A stretch of 64,000 bases of DNA from Stromatinia cepivora (taxonomy: Eukaryota > Ascomycota > Leotiomycetes > Helotiales > Sclerotiniaceae). This document shows, in pieces, positions 19,010-30,547 of the stretch (the stretch's first letter is position 1; each line of letters begins with the position of its first letter). The notes beneath the pieces are model-generated. The model was not told the origin of the DNA, ran no database searches, and saw only the letters and a program-made list of their open reading frames with translations. The translations under genes were made by a program, and so were the position numbers. The stretch is taken from NCBI GenBank assembly GCA_014898415.1, contig RCTD01000011.1, positions 434,001 to 498,000 of the forward strand, given 5' to 3'.

Positions 19010-21567
19010 TCAACGTTGCTCCGCCGCACGCCTTTCCAACTCCACACGCCCAGCATCTACAAATTTCATAAGCTCCTCGAAATTCTTCGCGGATTTCGCG
19101 GCGCCCTTTCCTCGGAGCCGATCCATATTTTCTGCGGCTTGGTTGGCAAGAATTTGTGACTGTTGAATTTGTCGCTGCAGCTCTGTGGTGTTGGGCGTGA
19201 ATTGTTGTTTGGTAAGGTTAATGTTGCGCATGCGCATGGAGTCTCCGGGGGGGATTGTGGCTTCTCTGGAAATTGGGGTTGGGGTTGGGGTTGTTGGGGT
19301 TGGGATTGGGATTGTTGGGATTTGATTGGCCGTTGACGAAGGTTTTTGTGTTGGGGGCGTCGGGATTAGGATTGGATATGCTTCCTGATGGGGCTGTGGA
19401 GGCTTCTTTTGTTGTGAAGTTTTCGAATAAGGTTCCGAAGATGGGTTGGGATTGAGATTGAGATTGAGGTTGTGATTGGGATGGGGTTGTTTTTGATTGT
19501 TTTGCCTTGGCGGGTACGGATTTGGACTTGGAGGTGTTGGACTTGGTATCGGCTTTTGTTTTGGTAGGTGAGTTGGTTGAACGCAGGCTACGAGTTGGGC
19601 CTGCAGTTGATTTGGTGACTTTGCCAGCGCCGGATTTAGGTTTAGGTGTTGGTGTTTTACCTTTGGCTTTTGGAGCGGTTTTCTTTGGCGGACTGGATTT
19701 CGTCGCTGTTTTCTTTTTGGCGGGGTAAGGATTTGCTTTCGATATCCTTGTGGCTCGTGATCGGGTGGCTCCCGTGTTCTGGAGGTGCGGAAAATCAAAG
19801 GGGATAAAATCCAGAGTGGGTGACGCCGGTGTCATCGTAGGGGGCTTTGGGTGTGGAAGCTCGAGAGACATTGGCTGTGTAAGCTTGGGTGAGGTTGGTG
19901 ATATTGATAGGGCAATATGTTTCTTCTGTGGTGTAGCTTTCTTCGCAATACCCTTTCTCGTATCCGCATTCCGATTTCTATGTGGTCGCCACCTTTTATG
20001 TTGGCCGAGTAGAGCTTCTACCTCCCATCCTTCGATTCTATTGAATCCTTCTAGCCAATTTCCGGACTCAACATCAACATTACCCTCTTTATCTACCACT
20101 ACTATACCAATTCTGTCTTCTGGCGCCTTCTCTACACTTTTGCCCTTCTTCTTCTTCTCTTCATCAGTGGGTGTGAATACTGTGGTAGTTGTTTTGATTA
20201 TTTTTCCTCCTGGTACAAAGATGGTTTTCTCCCGTGTCATCCTAATTTCTCTGATACCTTGTGATTCTTTATTGTTAGTCGCTGTAGCACTCTCCTCAGT
20301 GGATGGTTGACCCGTCTGTGCCGGCTGGGAAGACGCTTGATATTCAAGATCCGCAGGAATAGATCCGAACTCTGGCATCGGAGAATAACCCGGCATTGGA
20401 TTCGAAGGGTAACCTGGTATCCAAGGAGGATTTTGCTGCGATGCATTCCAATTAGTATACCAAGCAGGGTTTCCTTCGGGATTGTAGTATTGTGGGTGCC
20501 CAGGAAGAAAGGTTCCCTGCTGTCGCCATGATGGTGATGCTGGTGGTTCGAACCATTTGTAATTCCGCCCAAGGTCATTGAGTCTGTTCCGATTGAAATC
20601 CGTAAAATTATTCTGATCTGTCGAAAACTGCTGGGAATATTCTGGGGGTCCAGCTATGAATGCGGGTTTAGATGGTGAAAGCCCGGCTGCTACTCCATCA
20701 ACACGAGAACTGGGACCGGCATCAGCATTGGAATTGGTTTGGTCCGCTGGTTTGCTCGGCCCCGAGGATAATAGAACCTCAGCCCCGGGTATTGTAGAAG
20801 TAGTTCGCCCCGGATTAAAGCTAAATTGATAAGTTGGGCTCGTGTTGAAGCCCCGTGGTCCTCCAAACCCCGGAGAGTATCTGAACCCCATAGCCGATCT
20901 GAACCCAGGCGAAGATTCTGTCCCATCGGATATACTCGCTCGAGGATAAGTCGGATCGGGAAATTTTCCTTCCGCTAAAGAGTTCAAGCGGTGTTGTTTG
21001 TTTGCATCAAAGATCTGAGAGGTTTGCTCTCCCCTGTCCTTCAAAGCTGGTGGGGGGAATGACAATATGCCCTTTACCCAACGTCGAGTGTGCTTTATCA
21101 TGCTTAGATTTCGCAGACCTCGGTGGTTTGGACTTTGGCGTTTCATTAACCAATTGTCTTCGCGATTCTGGGGAAAGATTAACAGAAGATTGTGTAGAAT
21201 CCCATTGAGAAAGTAAAGCTGCCGTATTTTTGCGTGAGCTTTCTGTGGAGAATGGATTTGGATAGGTTGCTTCTTGACGTATTATTTCATCATTGAGAGC
21301 GGAACTCGAGGGCACTTCCGATATTGCTATATCGGTCTCCTTTCCCTTTCCCTTTCCTTTTCCTTTGCTATTTACATCGCGAGCTGAACCTGCTTCTGAA
21401 GTGGAAATTTTTGCAGGAATGGATTTCTTTGGACGGCCTTGGGTTTTCTTGATTGTTTTGGGTGTAGTCTTTGGAATGGACTCAGGCAATTCCTTCGGTT
21501 TGTCTTTTGCTGCTCGAGCGAGCCTTACCCTGGTAGCAGTGACAGCTGTATCTTTCTTCGGCGCCAT
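19010..21567 (-). CDS. Unrecognised basic, low-complexity, probably nuclear protein; reading frame changes twice
   Basis: Coding signal runs on the minus strand through all three frames in order. The start (MAPKKDTAVTATRVRLARAA at 21567) has AT-hook-like GRPKK and basic runs. The first frame change is explained by a 103-bp intron, 21077-20975 (donor GTAAAG, acceptor CTTTAG, phase 1), joining KAHSTL to AEGKFPDPTYP. The middle part has a more ordered segment (REIRMTREKTIFVPGGK, DRIGIVVVDKEGN, NWLEGFNRIEGWEVEALLG) and Lys/Pro/Ser-rich tails. A second change, at about 19260-19330 inside an AAYCCC hexamer tract, is needed to reach the helical C-terminus (NTTELQRQIQQSQILAN, NFEELMKFVDAGRVELERRA). 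I found no GT-AG pair with matching phase there, so an indel is possible. About 800 residues if intact. No family recognised; nuclear role is inference from composition. Confidence 0.6.
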
Positions 21568-22354
21568 GATGATGACTGAAAATTGACAAAATCGATAATT
21601 TGGCAAGTACTAACTTGGAAAGCAAATGAAGATATCGATATGTGGTTGATTTTCACAACAAAGATATCTTCGGCATGCGATTTCCGCATTGGACTATGTC
21701 TCACAAAGAACATCCCTTACTGAAAGGTAACTGATAGGAGCCAAGGACTACCTCGAGATCCACGCTTGAAGTTCAAATGGCAGTGATAAAATAGGTATTG
21801 CGATTTTTTGATTCTTTCATATGAAATTCCGAAGCAAAATTCTCATCATCATGATTTATCGACCACTTTTTTTTTACAGGTCAAGAACCTCATCAAGAAA
21901 TCAGCCTTGCTTCTTTCCATCCGCTGTGAATGAATATCAATTCATGAAGTTATTTAATATCTGTCAGTGGAAGTATTGATTAAAAATAATGTCAGTGAAT
22001 TCTACTTATCAATCTTATCAGATGGTGCTAAGATTGCGAACATGTTATGCAGCTGCATTAAATCCAGTTGCAACTTTTGAGTGACAAAGCAATGAATGAC
22101 AATCCAAAAAGCGGTATGTCCACTCATTAGCAATGTAAATAAAATAGGTAGATTCATTTGAACTTTTGTTGAATTCTTAGCTAAGTATAGAAGACATATT
22201 CTATATCTTCTCTTCTCATTTCAGTTTTCTGTTCTTTCTTCTACTTTTGTCTATTGATCGACGGTCAGAAATTAGCTGCATGAAGCTTCACATTGATTTT
22301 CTACAGCTCAAGTTATATCCTGTGTGCTCACGACTGGTTCAATTGTAATTCACA
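21568..22354. other. Divergent promoter region, no gene seen
   Basis: AT-rich spacer between the divergent unknown basic protein gene and the MFS gene. No recognisable motif beyond generic A/T and C/T tracts. Confidence 0.55.
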
Positions 22355-23947
22355 ATGGTGTTGGAATATTTCCATCGTCTAATCGCTGAGGTTGGCCTCA
22401 TTACCCTCTACAAATCGCCCCTCGATACCAAGCTCCTATGTCTTCAGCGCTTCATTCGAATGTTCGCATATGCTACAGCGACCTTAATTCTCGTGGAATT
22501 CCTCTCTGCACTTGACATCTCCAAGACGAAGATAGGGCTTTTTATGACCTTGACATTGATCGGCGATACATTAATTAGCTTTGTTCTTACACTATTCGCA
22601 GATGCGCTGGGGAGGAAATCCATCTTGGCGGTGGGGTCGGGGTTAATGATGGGGAGCGGCGTTGTTTTTGCGCTTTGTGAGAACTACTGGGTCCTGCTTG
22701 CTGCTGCAGTGTTGGGGGTTATAAGTCCCAGGTATGCGCTCCTCTTGTCTACTCTAGTTACCATTCAGGGAATGCTAATATGATGTTTCAAGTGGAAATG
22801 AAATCGGTCCATTTCGAGCAATTGAAGAGTCAACTCTCGCACAACTTACTGCCGCATCCAATCGAAGCGACATATATGCATGGTATTCTTTGATAGGAAC
22901 AGCCGGGCAGGCGTGCGGATTTATTGCTTCTGGTTGGCTCATCAATTATCTTCGGAGCGAGCTGGCCTGGACGAATATCTTTATATATCGAGCTGTATTT
23001 TGGGGCTATACCCTATTTGGATTCATCAAGTTCCTACTCTCGGTGGCACTTAGCCAAGCAGTCGAGGTCGAGAAGAAAGATGCGCCCATTGATGATCCAG
23101 AAACTGCCCCATTGCTGGACGACGGAGCGGACGAAGCGGCAACTATAAAGAAAGGCTATTTTGCCTCGAAGCTGCCCAATATAAGTCAGGAGAGCAAATT
23201 TCTTGTGTTGAACCTTTGTCTCATTTTCGGGCTTGATTCTTTTGCATCCGGCCTCGTACCTCTGTAAGTCTAATTCAGTCTCAAGCTCGCTTCGTAGAAC
23301 TAATCAGATTATCACAGCTCATGGGTGACTTATTTCTTCCACGAAAAATTCGGCATTGAAGAAGGGCAATTAGGCTCTCTTTTTTCCATCACGAGTATCA
23401 TATCAGCTGGCTCCATGCTAGTCGCATCCTCTCTAGCAAAACGTTTTGGAAACGTCAAGGTATATTCTTCTAATTGCTCTCACAGTGCACACCCTTCTAA
23501 CATAAGGCTTCCCAACAGACAATGGCATTCACACATCTCCCCTCGTCTATCTTTCTCTCTTTGATCCCCGTCCCTTCTACTCTCCCGTTAGCAATAACTT
23601 TTCTCATCCTTCGGCACTCCACCTCCAGTATGGATGTAGCACCACGTACTGCCTTTCTCGCAGCGGTAGTCCATCCACACGAACGTACTGCAGTTATGGG
23701 TCTTTTAAATGTAGTGAAGACATTTGCGCAAAGTCTTAGCCCCGTCATCACGGGTGTGTTGGCTGGGAGGAATCTCTTCTGGGTTGTATTTGTTTGCGCA
23801 GGAGCGCTCAAAGCGACTTATGATTTGTCGTTGCTGGCATTTTTTGGAGGGCATAAGACTCATGAGGATTTAGCAGAGGAAGAGAGGAGAGCGCTAGAAG
23901 TAGAGGCAAGAGCAGCTGCAGAGAGAAATTCAGAGGCCGAGCCATAG
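22355..23947 (+). CDS. Major facilitator superfamily transporter, four exons
   Basis: Exons 22355-22731, 22793-23263, 23318-23459 and 23519-23947 join in phase to 472 residues. Introns have donors GTATGC, GTAAGT and GTATAT and acceptors TCAAG, CACAG and AACAG. Membrane segments are evident throughout, and the loop after TM2 carries an MFS motif A variant (FADALGRKSIL). The conserved block ISPSGNEIGPFRAIEES spans the first splice junction and supports it. A charged cytoplasmic loop (EVEKKDAPIDDPETAPLLDD) separates the halves, and the tail is acidic (EDLAEEERRALEVEARA). It resembles a conserved group of fungal general-substrate MFS proteins; the transported compound cannot be told. No biosynthetic genes are adjacent. 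Confidence 0.9.
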
Positions 23948-26900
23948 GTGGGGCATTTACGGGAGTGAGGGATGATAGATGAGTTTAGAAAGGAAACATG
24001 CGGCATCGGATATCGTGTTTTCAAGATACCAATTTTAAGAACTTAGATTGCTGGATTCTGTTAACGACTTAGCAAAACTCCCTGCTTCAAATGTATTACG
24101 AAATTCCCTTCAGCATTATAGCAATAAAGTTGTGCTTTCCCTCCTCGTAGACATCATCGCTTAGAAAAACATAAACCCTTCATCGTCCTGCCCCTTCATG
24201 ACTTGACTTCTCAAGGGCACTAATTTTCCAAGAGCTCTGGTGAAAAAACCGAAGTAATAGTTTAGTATTGTGAATGTTCCTGCCCCTAATCCCATCTCAA
24301 TTCTCCCCAAAGGTCTGTTGTTATATATCTGCATCATTTTTTTTGAATGCTTCAAAGGGATACTTCTTGAAATTTTAACTTGTATACTATTTTCCCCACT
24401 ACCCTTTCTCAATTTTCGTTGAAATACTGATGTTGTATATTCAGTGTTGTATTTTTAGTATACTGTATGAATACTCGAAAATGTCGAGTGATGAAACGAA
24501 GATTTGATGGATTTAATTCGCCGTCACATATGTACATGCGCAATTGGTCAATTGTCTTGCATTGATTTGAACTTCTTTCCGTCTCATACCTGTTAATATA
24601 TACCATGAGACAACAGAATATAAATTATAGGGAGACAGTGGAACATCATCATGCAATTAACCACATCAATAAAACAGTAAGCGAAATATGAAAGGAGCAC
24701 GAACGACCACTAGCTAGCGTCCCTTAGGATTTTGCTCCTCAAATATCCTTCGCTCCACTTCTTCATCTTTCTTTCACTTTTGAGGTTTTCTCCTCAAGGG
24801 AAAAATAAATCGAGATGTTGAAGTCATCTCTGCATCTTTCAGCGAGAAAAGGGAGCTGAGCTAGTCCTCAAGACTTGTCCTCAAAATCAGAGAAACTTTC
24901 CAAAATATTCTACCTCGCTAGACCAACTCCTCGTTGCGAGTACTACTCTCAAGTTCCCTCCTCCCTCGAACGGCCTCAAGTGATTGCAACCCTGTTGCCA
25001 AAATATTCTTTACGAGCCACTTTTCAACTTTCTGTGTTACCAGTGATTTAATCCATATGCCACATAATGAGGGAGGGCCGTGTGTCTGTAACAAACATGC
25101 TAATATTAGGAGTGGAAAGCAGCAGTAGGTTTCAATGAACCTCTGTCGTCCGTCGTTCGCTTCGCGTATGATTGGATAGTTCTCGCCGAGAGCTCATCTT
25201 GGTTCTCATAGGTCTAAATTGCTCCTAACCTGCATCTATGCACCCGAAACCTTGAGCCAGAGACTGCATCCGTGGGTTTATTTAAGCCTCCCAAATGAGC
25301 CTCGAGTGCTGTGGTCTAGAACGATAAGACTGCTTATCGTGATTCGTGAATGCGGGGTACAATACACCCGCCGTTAATTTTGTCGGGGACCAATAGTCTC
25401 CCTTGATGCCTCAAATTGACAGTATTTGAATGATGGCATGACGAATGAAAAATCTTTTTTTTCGTTGAGCATTTTACTTCCGAAGCGTCACGGAAGGTGT
25501 CCAATACAACAGATCAGCGTTTCGGAAGTATATCTTCCACATTGGTCCTCTTGGCGGCAACCACCAATGCAACATACCGGCACTGCTTTAGTAATGTTAT
25601 ACGCCTTTCATGTATATGCCATTGAATTTGCGGCTTAAATCACTTCCACTTACCTCAAACACCATTATCATAACATACCGCTCTTTCCTCCACGAAAACT
25701 TCGATTTTCTCCCACGCGCAATTTCCGAGTCTGACTGGCAGTGACATTCCACCCCCCAAAAATGAGGTAAGAGATTGATATGAACCGTCAGCAATGCAGT
25801 GATGCAGTAGCAATGAAGAGCAAATACTTCATCTAGAATCTCGCCGCCTTATGCTGATAATCATTTCGGCGTTTGGGTTTCGAACGATTCTTCAGACGTA
25901 CTCCGATCGCGCATGTGGGAAATCCGGAAATCTGCAACCACCCCCAAAATCCCACTTTTCTTCGCAATCAAAGCCACCCGAATTATGTGACACAGAAGTA
26001 TTTCAAAGTGCAATTCAGATGTGCGCCAATCTCGGAATTACATAACAATTTAACCATCCACGAAAAGGACCTGAGAACTTTCTCACAAAATTCATATGCT
26101 TGGATTAGCATGGACTCATGGAGTAGGAATTGCTGGTAGATGATGGAAGTTTGAACTTATGTATGACCAATACGTACCAGGGTTTGGAGGGGTTTGGAGG
26201 TTTCTTTTAGCAATAATCATGCACTAGAGGGGTCGTGTGTTGTGGGGTTAGCAGATCCATGGTTAGATTAGATCATTAGATATCAACATCGTCTGGATGG
26301 ACATATTGTCCCTAATCCGTTGATAATATCTTGGCTAAGTGGCTGAGCAACTTTAGCATATGTACAGACGTCAGGGGTCAACGAGATAGGATGTTTGAGA
26401 AAGACGATAAGGAAATGCTGGACGTTGAGTGGTGGAGATAGAGAAAAGGATAGCTGGTTAAAAATTAGATGTATGGGATGTTGCAATTTACAAACTCCAT
26501 AAATTTAAGTAATTCTTTAAATGTATCCAATCAAAGGTTTGGGGTTATCAAATATTACGTATAAGATATGTTGATTGGTTAAACTCACGTGGATGGCTTA
26601 TTGAGGATGCATATTCATGCATATTCTGGTGTCATTAAAACCATCTATACTCAAGTATCTAGTTATATGTCTGGACTTCAAGTTGATCAAAGCGTAAGCC
26701 TTCGAAAGAGTTAAACCCATCAAACGAGAATTTACTCGGAGTAGTCGAGTAGGGGAAGCCGGGAAGCTTCCAATTTCTGTGTATAGAGTAGGTTTCTGTG
26801 TACAGAGTAGGTTTTTTTTTTTTTTTTTGGACTTTTTGATGACTTAGACATTGGCAAACAGCCAAATAAACCAAGCCTACCTACCCTAGGACATAAAACA

Positions 26901-28134
26901 TGTTGTGTATCCAAATGCTTCAAGGGTTGGATGTGGATGGCCCATCTTACCGGCAATGCAGATGCGAGGTACGGATTACTAGATTAATGTAAAAATAATT
27001 ATTTATGTTTGATAGAGATATCGAATCTTATATTGGTCCCTTTCGCCTTATCTTGAAGCATGAAAAAAAAAGACGCCAAAACTACGTCTTGGAACCTGGA
27101 AAAACGTGTTGACAACGCGGGATCAACTAGTTATTTGTCCTGTTAACCATTTAAGTTACTCAACTTACTCAGTTAGTTTGGTAACCAAGCCCTCCGTTTG
27201 GCCAATATCAAATCAGCGTCTGGGTTTTCTCTTACGAAAGTGCTGTTTCTAGTAAATGCAGATCTGAGCTTTCATCTCTCCATATCTCCTAAGCTTCTAA
27301 GCTCCTTCCTTTTTCCTCCAAGTTCTTCTCATCAACATCGTTCAGTACTTCTGTCTGAAACCTTTACTAATCTACTATTAATATCTCTCCCTCATCAATG
27401 ACGTGAAAACTGTCTATTATCTCATTCTCCTTCTATCACTGGCTGGTACATGCAGTGGTGATAGTCACTGAATCCAGCCAACAGCTATTAGTATTTCTCT
27501 CAAAGGTTCATGTCAACTTAAATCCATCAAACGGACAGACAAGAATAAACTTTAGAGGGATAAAAAGAATTAAATATTAATCTACTCTTACCATTATCAG
27601 TAAAGATATTCTATTTGTGGTTGGCTCTCCAAGGTTTCTTATCTACCCGTTCGACACAGACCGGGCACTTGCAGATTCGCAGACGACACCACAATTTTCC
27701 CACTTCAAGCTCCGATAAGCTCTTCCAAGAATTACGAACCTCAAGCATACAAGAGATATTCGACAGGCAAGAGAGTGGGGAGAAACATCGATAAGCGTGT
27801 CTGATAATCTATTCTTCAAGCCACTCACATCCTTTGGAATATCATATCTTCTATCTTTTGCTGGACTTCCCGATCGAGACAGCTCCCTCGTCACTAGACC
27901 ATTCCCATACGCTACCAAAGTTTCGGCCCTAATTACATCGCGCTTCTCCGAGGACAGGGGATTTACACCAAAATCCCGTATCTCATCTATCCTCCCTGGC
28001 TGTAGCTGCGGTATTGGCGGAACCAACCCCAGTGTCTAGAGCAGGTCATCGGGTTCAAGCAGACCCACGGAACCTGGTGGTGGACGATTTCGGCGGATAT
28101 TGATCCACTGGAATCTTATTACCCAGTGGCCATC
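23948..28134. other. 4.2 kb gene-poor region upstream of the TamA-like gene
   Basis: No frame here looks like a known protein. Minor repeats: a 19-bp tandem duplication at 26774-26811 (TTTCTGTGTAYAGAGTAGG twice, one C/T difference), followed by a T run of about 18. The last part (about 27200-28134) is probably promoter and leader of the regulator gene. Long upstream regions are common for fungal transcription factors. Confidence 0.5.
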
Positions 28135-30547
28135 ATGTCGACCCCAACTCCTATAGCACGTACTGCCCCAATTGCCATTGCTTCTAAGAAACCTCATCTA
28201 GATACAATCCTCGATACTCCAATCGATTCTTCAAACGGCAGAGATATTTCTAGTTTGTCAACGAGTACGAGTAGTATGGCGTCGATGGACTTGGGAAATA
28301 ACATGAGAAGTCGAAAAGATAGACCTTGTGATGCTTGTAGGAGGAGGAAGAGTAGATGTGTAATCAATGAGGGGCAGTCCACGTGTGTTCTTTGTCAATT
28401 TCATTCGCAGGATTGTACCTTTGTGTCAAGTCCACAACCTAGAAAAAGGAAGCTAAATGTGGAGGGGAAGGAGGAATCTGTTGCTAAAAGAAGGTACGTG
28501 AAATTACATGTTCAATATTTTGTATGTTTCTGAATCATGGCTAACAAGTATCGAAACTAGATCCCCAGACAGGAATTTCGAAAGGTCCAGACCCCACGAA
28601 GCTAGTACCGGTGCCACCAATTCGCTGACAGAAGATATGGCAAATATTGGGGGCCCAACGTTACTAAAGCGAACACTAGGTTTGCAACATGACCGATATA
28701 GTCAATACATTGGTCCAACTACAGATTTCGAGCCTTCACTCATTGACCTTTCACCATTTGATCCACAAGATGAGAGCTTATTGTCGAGAGGAACATTAAG
28801 GAAAGTCAGCGATTATGATACATTTTTGATGCTCCCGGATCATACGACTCCCGGTCATGAACATCAAATTGAGGATGCGGATGCGATTGAAGATCTTGTG
28901 GCGCCACATGGTCCCATACTCCTGGATTTATATTTTCGCATCATTCATCCAAACTTTCCCATCCTTCAGAAAAATGTATTTTGGGAAAAGTACAACAGAT
29001 CGTACCGAGAATTTTCACCACCTCTTTTGGCAGCTGTTTACATCCTTGCGATCAATTGGTGGGACCACAATGAAGAACTTGCCCATCTCCCTAGGCCAAA
29101 CCTCAAGGAGCTGGAACGATTAGCGAGAGTCACATTGTCAGATGCTATGAACAGGCCCAAATTATCAACCGTACAAGCCGGACTCTTATTATCCCAAGCC
29201 CCAGAAGGTGACCAATGGGCTCCCACCGCACAGCTTGTAGCAATTTCTCAAGAACTAGGTCTCCATCTCGACTGTTCAAATTGGAAAATTCCACCATGGG
29301 AACGCGGACTTCGCAAACGTCTTGCTTGGGCTTTATATATGCAGGATAAGTGGGGGTCGTTAGTTCATGGACGTCCATCCCATATCTTCGCTACGAATTG
29401 GGCTGTTCTGCCACTTTCCCAGAACGATTTTCCCGATGTCGAACATGATGAAACTGATGATGAGAAAGTGCCGAAACACGAACGGGGCAGACTACTTTTT
29501 ACTCAAATGATCATTCTCTCTCAGATTCTCTCCGAAGTTCTAGATACCTTCTACACGCTATCTGCCATGTCTAATATTACCAATGCTGGGATACAGGGCA
29601 CAACCCTTGTTCTCCAGCTTGCAAAACCTGTACAGCTCAAACTGAAAGATTGGTATGCGGCACTGCCCGCCTGTCTCCGCATGGACGCTCCTCCCACCTC
29701 GTCGAAATTATCCTTGTCCTCCACCGGTTTCCTGCATCTCGCGTATTTTGCTACGGAAATTACCCTTCATCGCCGCATCATCCGTTCCTTATCACCTCCC
29801 CCCAACTCCTCGCATACTCACATTAAAATAGAAGGGCAATCATCTCCTCCCCAATTAGATCCATACGTGCAGCACATCTGCCGCAGCGCAGCCAAAACCC
29901 GCTTAATATCCGCCATGGATTTCGTGAATAGACTCACGACGAGTCATTTGAGGGCTTTTTGGTATTTTGCGAGTAAGACGAATTTTGCGCTGATAGGAAC
30001 GTTTGGCTCATTGTTGTGGGCGACGGCACCGGGAAGAGAGGAGGCGGAGTGGTATAGGAGGAGATTGGGAGAGTATAGGTGGACACTAGGAGTTAGCTGC
30101 AAAGGAGGAGAGTTGACGAGGTGGGCGATGGGTATGCTGGATACGAGTACGGGGTTATTAAAGGGATTGCCAGAGAAACCGGCTTTGAGTAGAGTGGGGA
30201 GTGTGGGAGAGGGAATGGAAGGCAGTGGAGGTCAGAGGAGAATAAGTGGCAACCCATTGGGTTTTGTAGGTGGGAGTTTACCCTCCGGTATTGGAAGCAT
30301 AGGGATGGGCATGGGACTTGGAGGTGGGACCGGATTTGGCATTGAGGGGACAGGGAGTAGGAGTAATGGGAGGCTAGCTACAGGCGTCGACGAAGATATG
30401 ACGGGCTTAGCAGGGAGCAGTGGATTGGTAAGTCCAAGTACGAGTGTTAGCAGTAGCGAGGAAAGTAGAGGCGAACTTTACGACCGTTACATGTTATCTC
30501 GGCCGAGATTTGTGGAGGAGGGATACTGCATTGGGCGGGGGGTTTAG
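28135..30547 (+). CDS. tamA: Zn(II)2Cys6 transcription factor, TamA/DAL81 type, two exons
   Basis: Exons 28135-28493 and 28561-30547 give 781 residues. Start is the first ATG in frame; donor GTACGT, acceptor ACTAG. The zinc cluster at about residues 65-92 reads CDACRRRKSRC, then C-x2-C-x6-C, and is followed by a basic stretch (PQPRKRKL). The fungal-specific TF domain holds family-diagnostic strings: HGPILLDLYFRIIHPNFPIL, YREFSPPLLAAVYILAINW, RPKLSTVQAGLLL, WKIPPWERGLRKRLAWALYM and QDKWGSLVHGRPSHIF. The C-terminus has a long Gly/Ser-rich tail (about 650-750). DAL81/TamA is a coactivator for nitrogen-source and GABA/allantoin catabolic genes acting with pathway factors; in Aspergillus the zinc cluster is reported to be largely dispensable. 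Conservation of the middle domain makes the identification firm. Confidence 0.93.

Noticed and set aside
21050..21077. 31-bp GT-AG intron (GTAAAG...CACCAG) in the unknown basic protein gene
   Set aside because: It restores the frame but is shorter than fungal spliceosomal introns normally allow; the 103-bp intron using the same donor and the later CTTTAG acceptor has the same phase and a realistic length.
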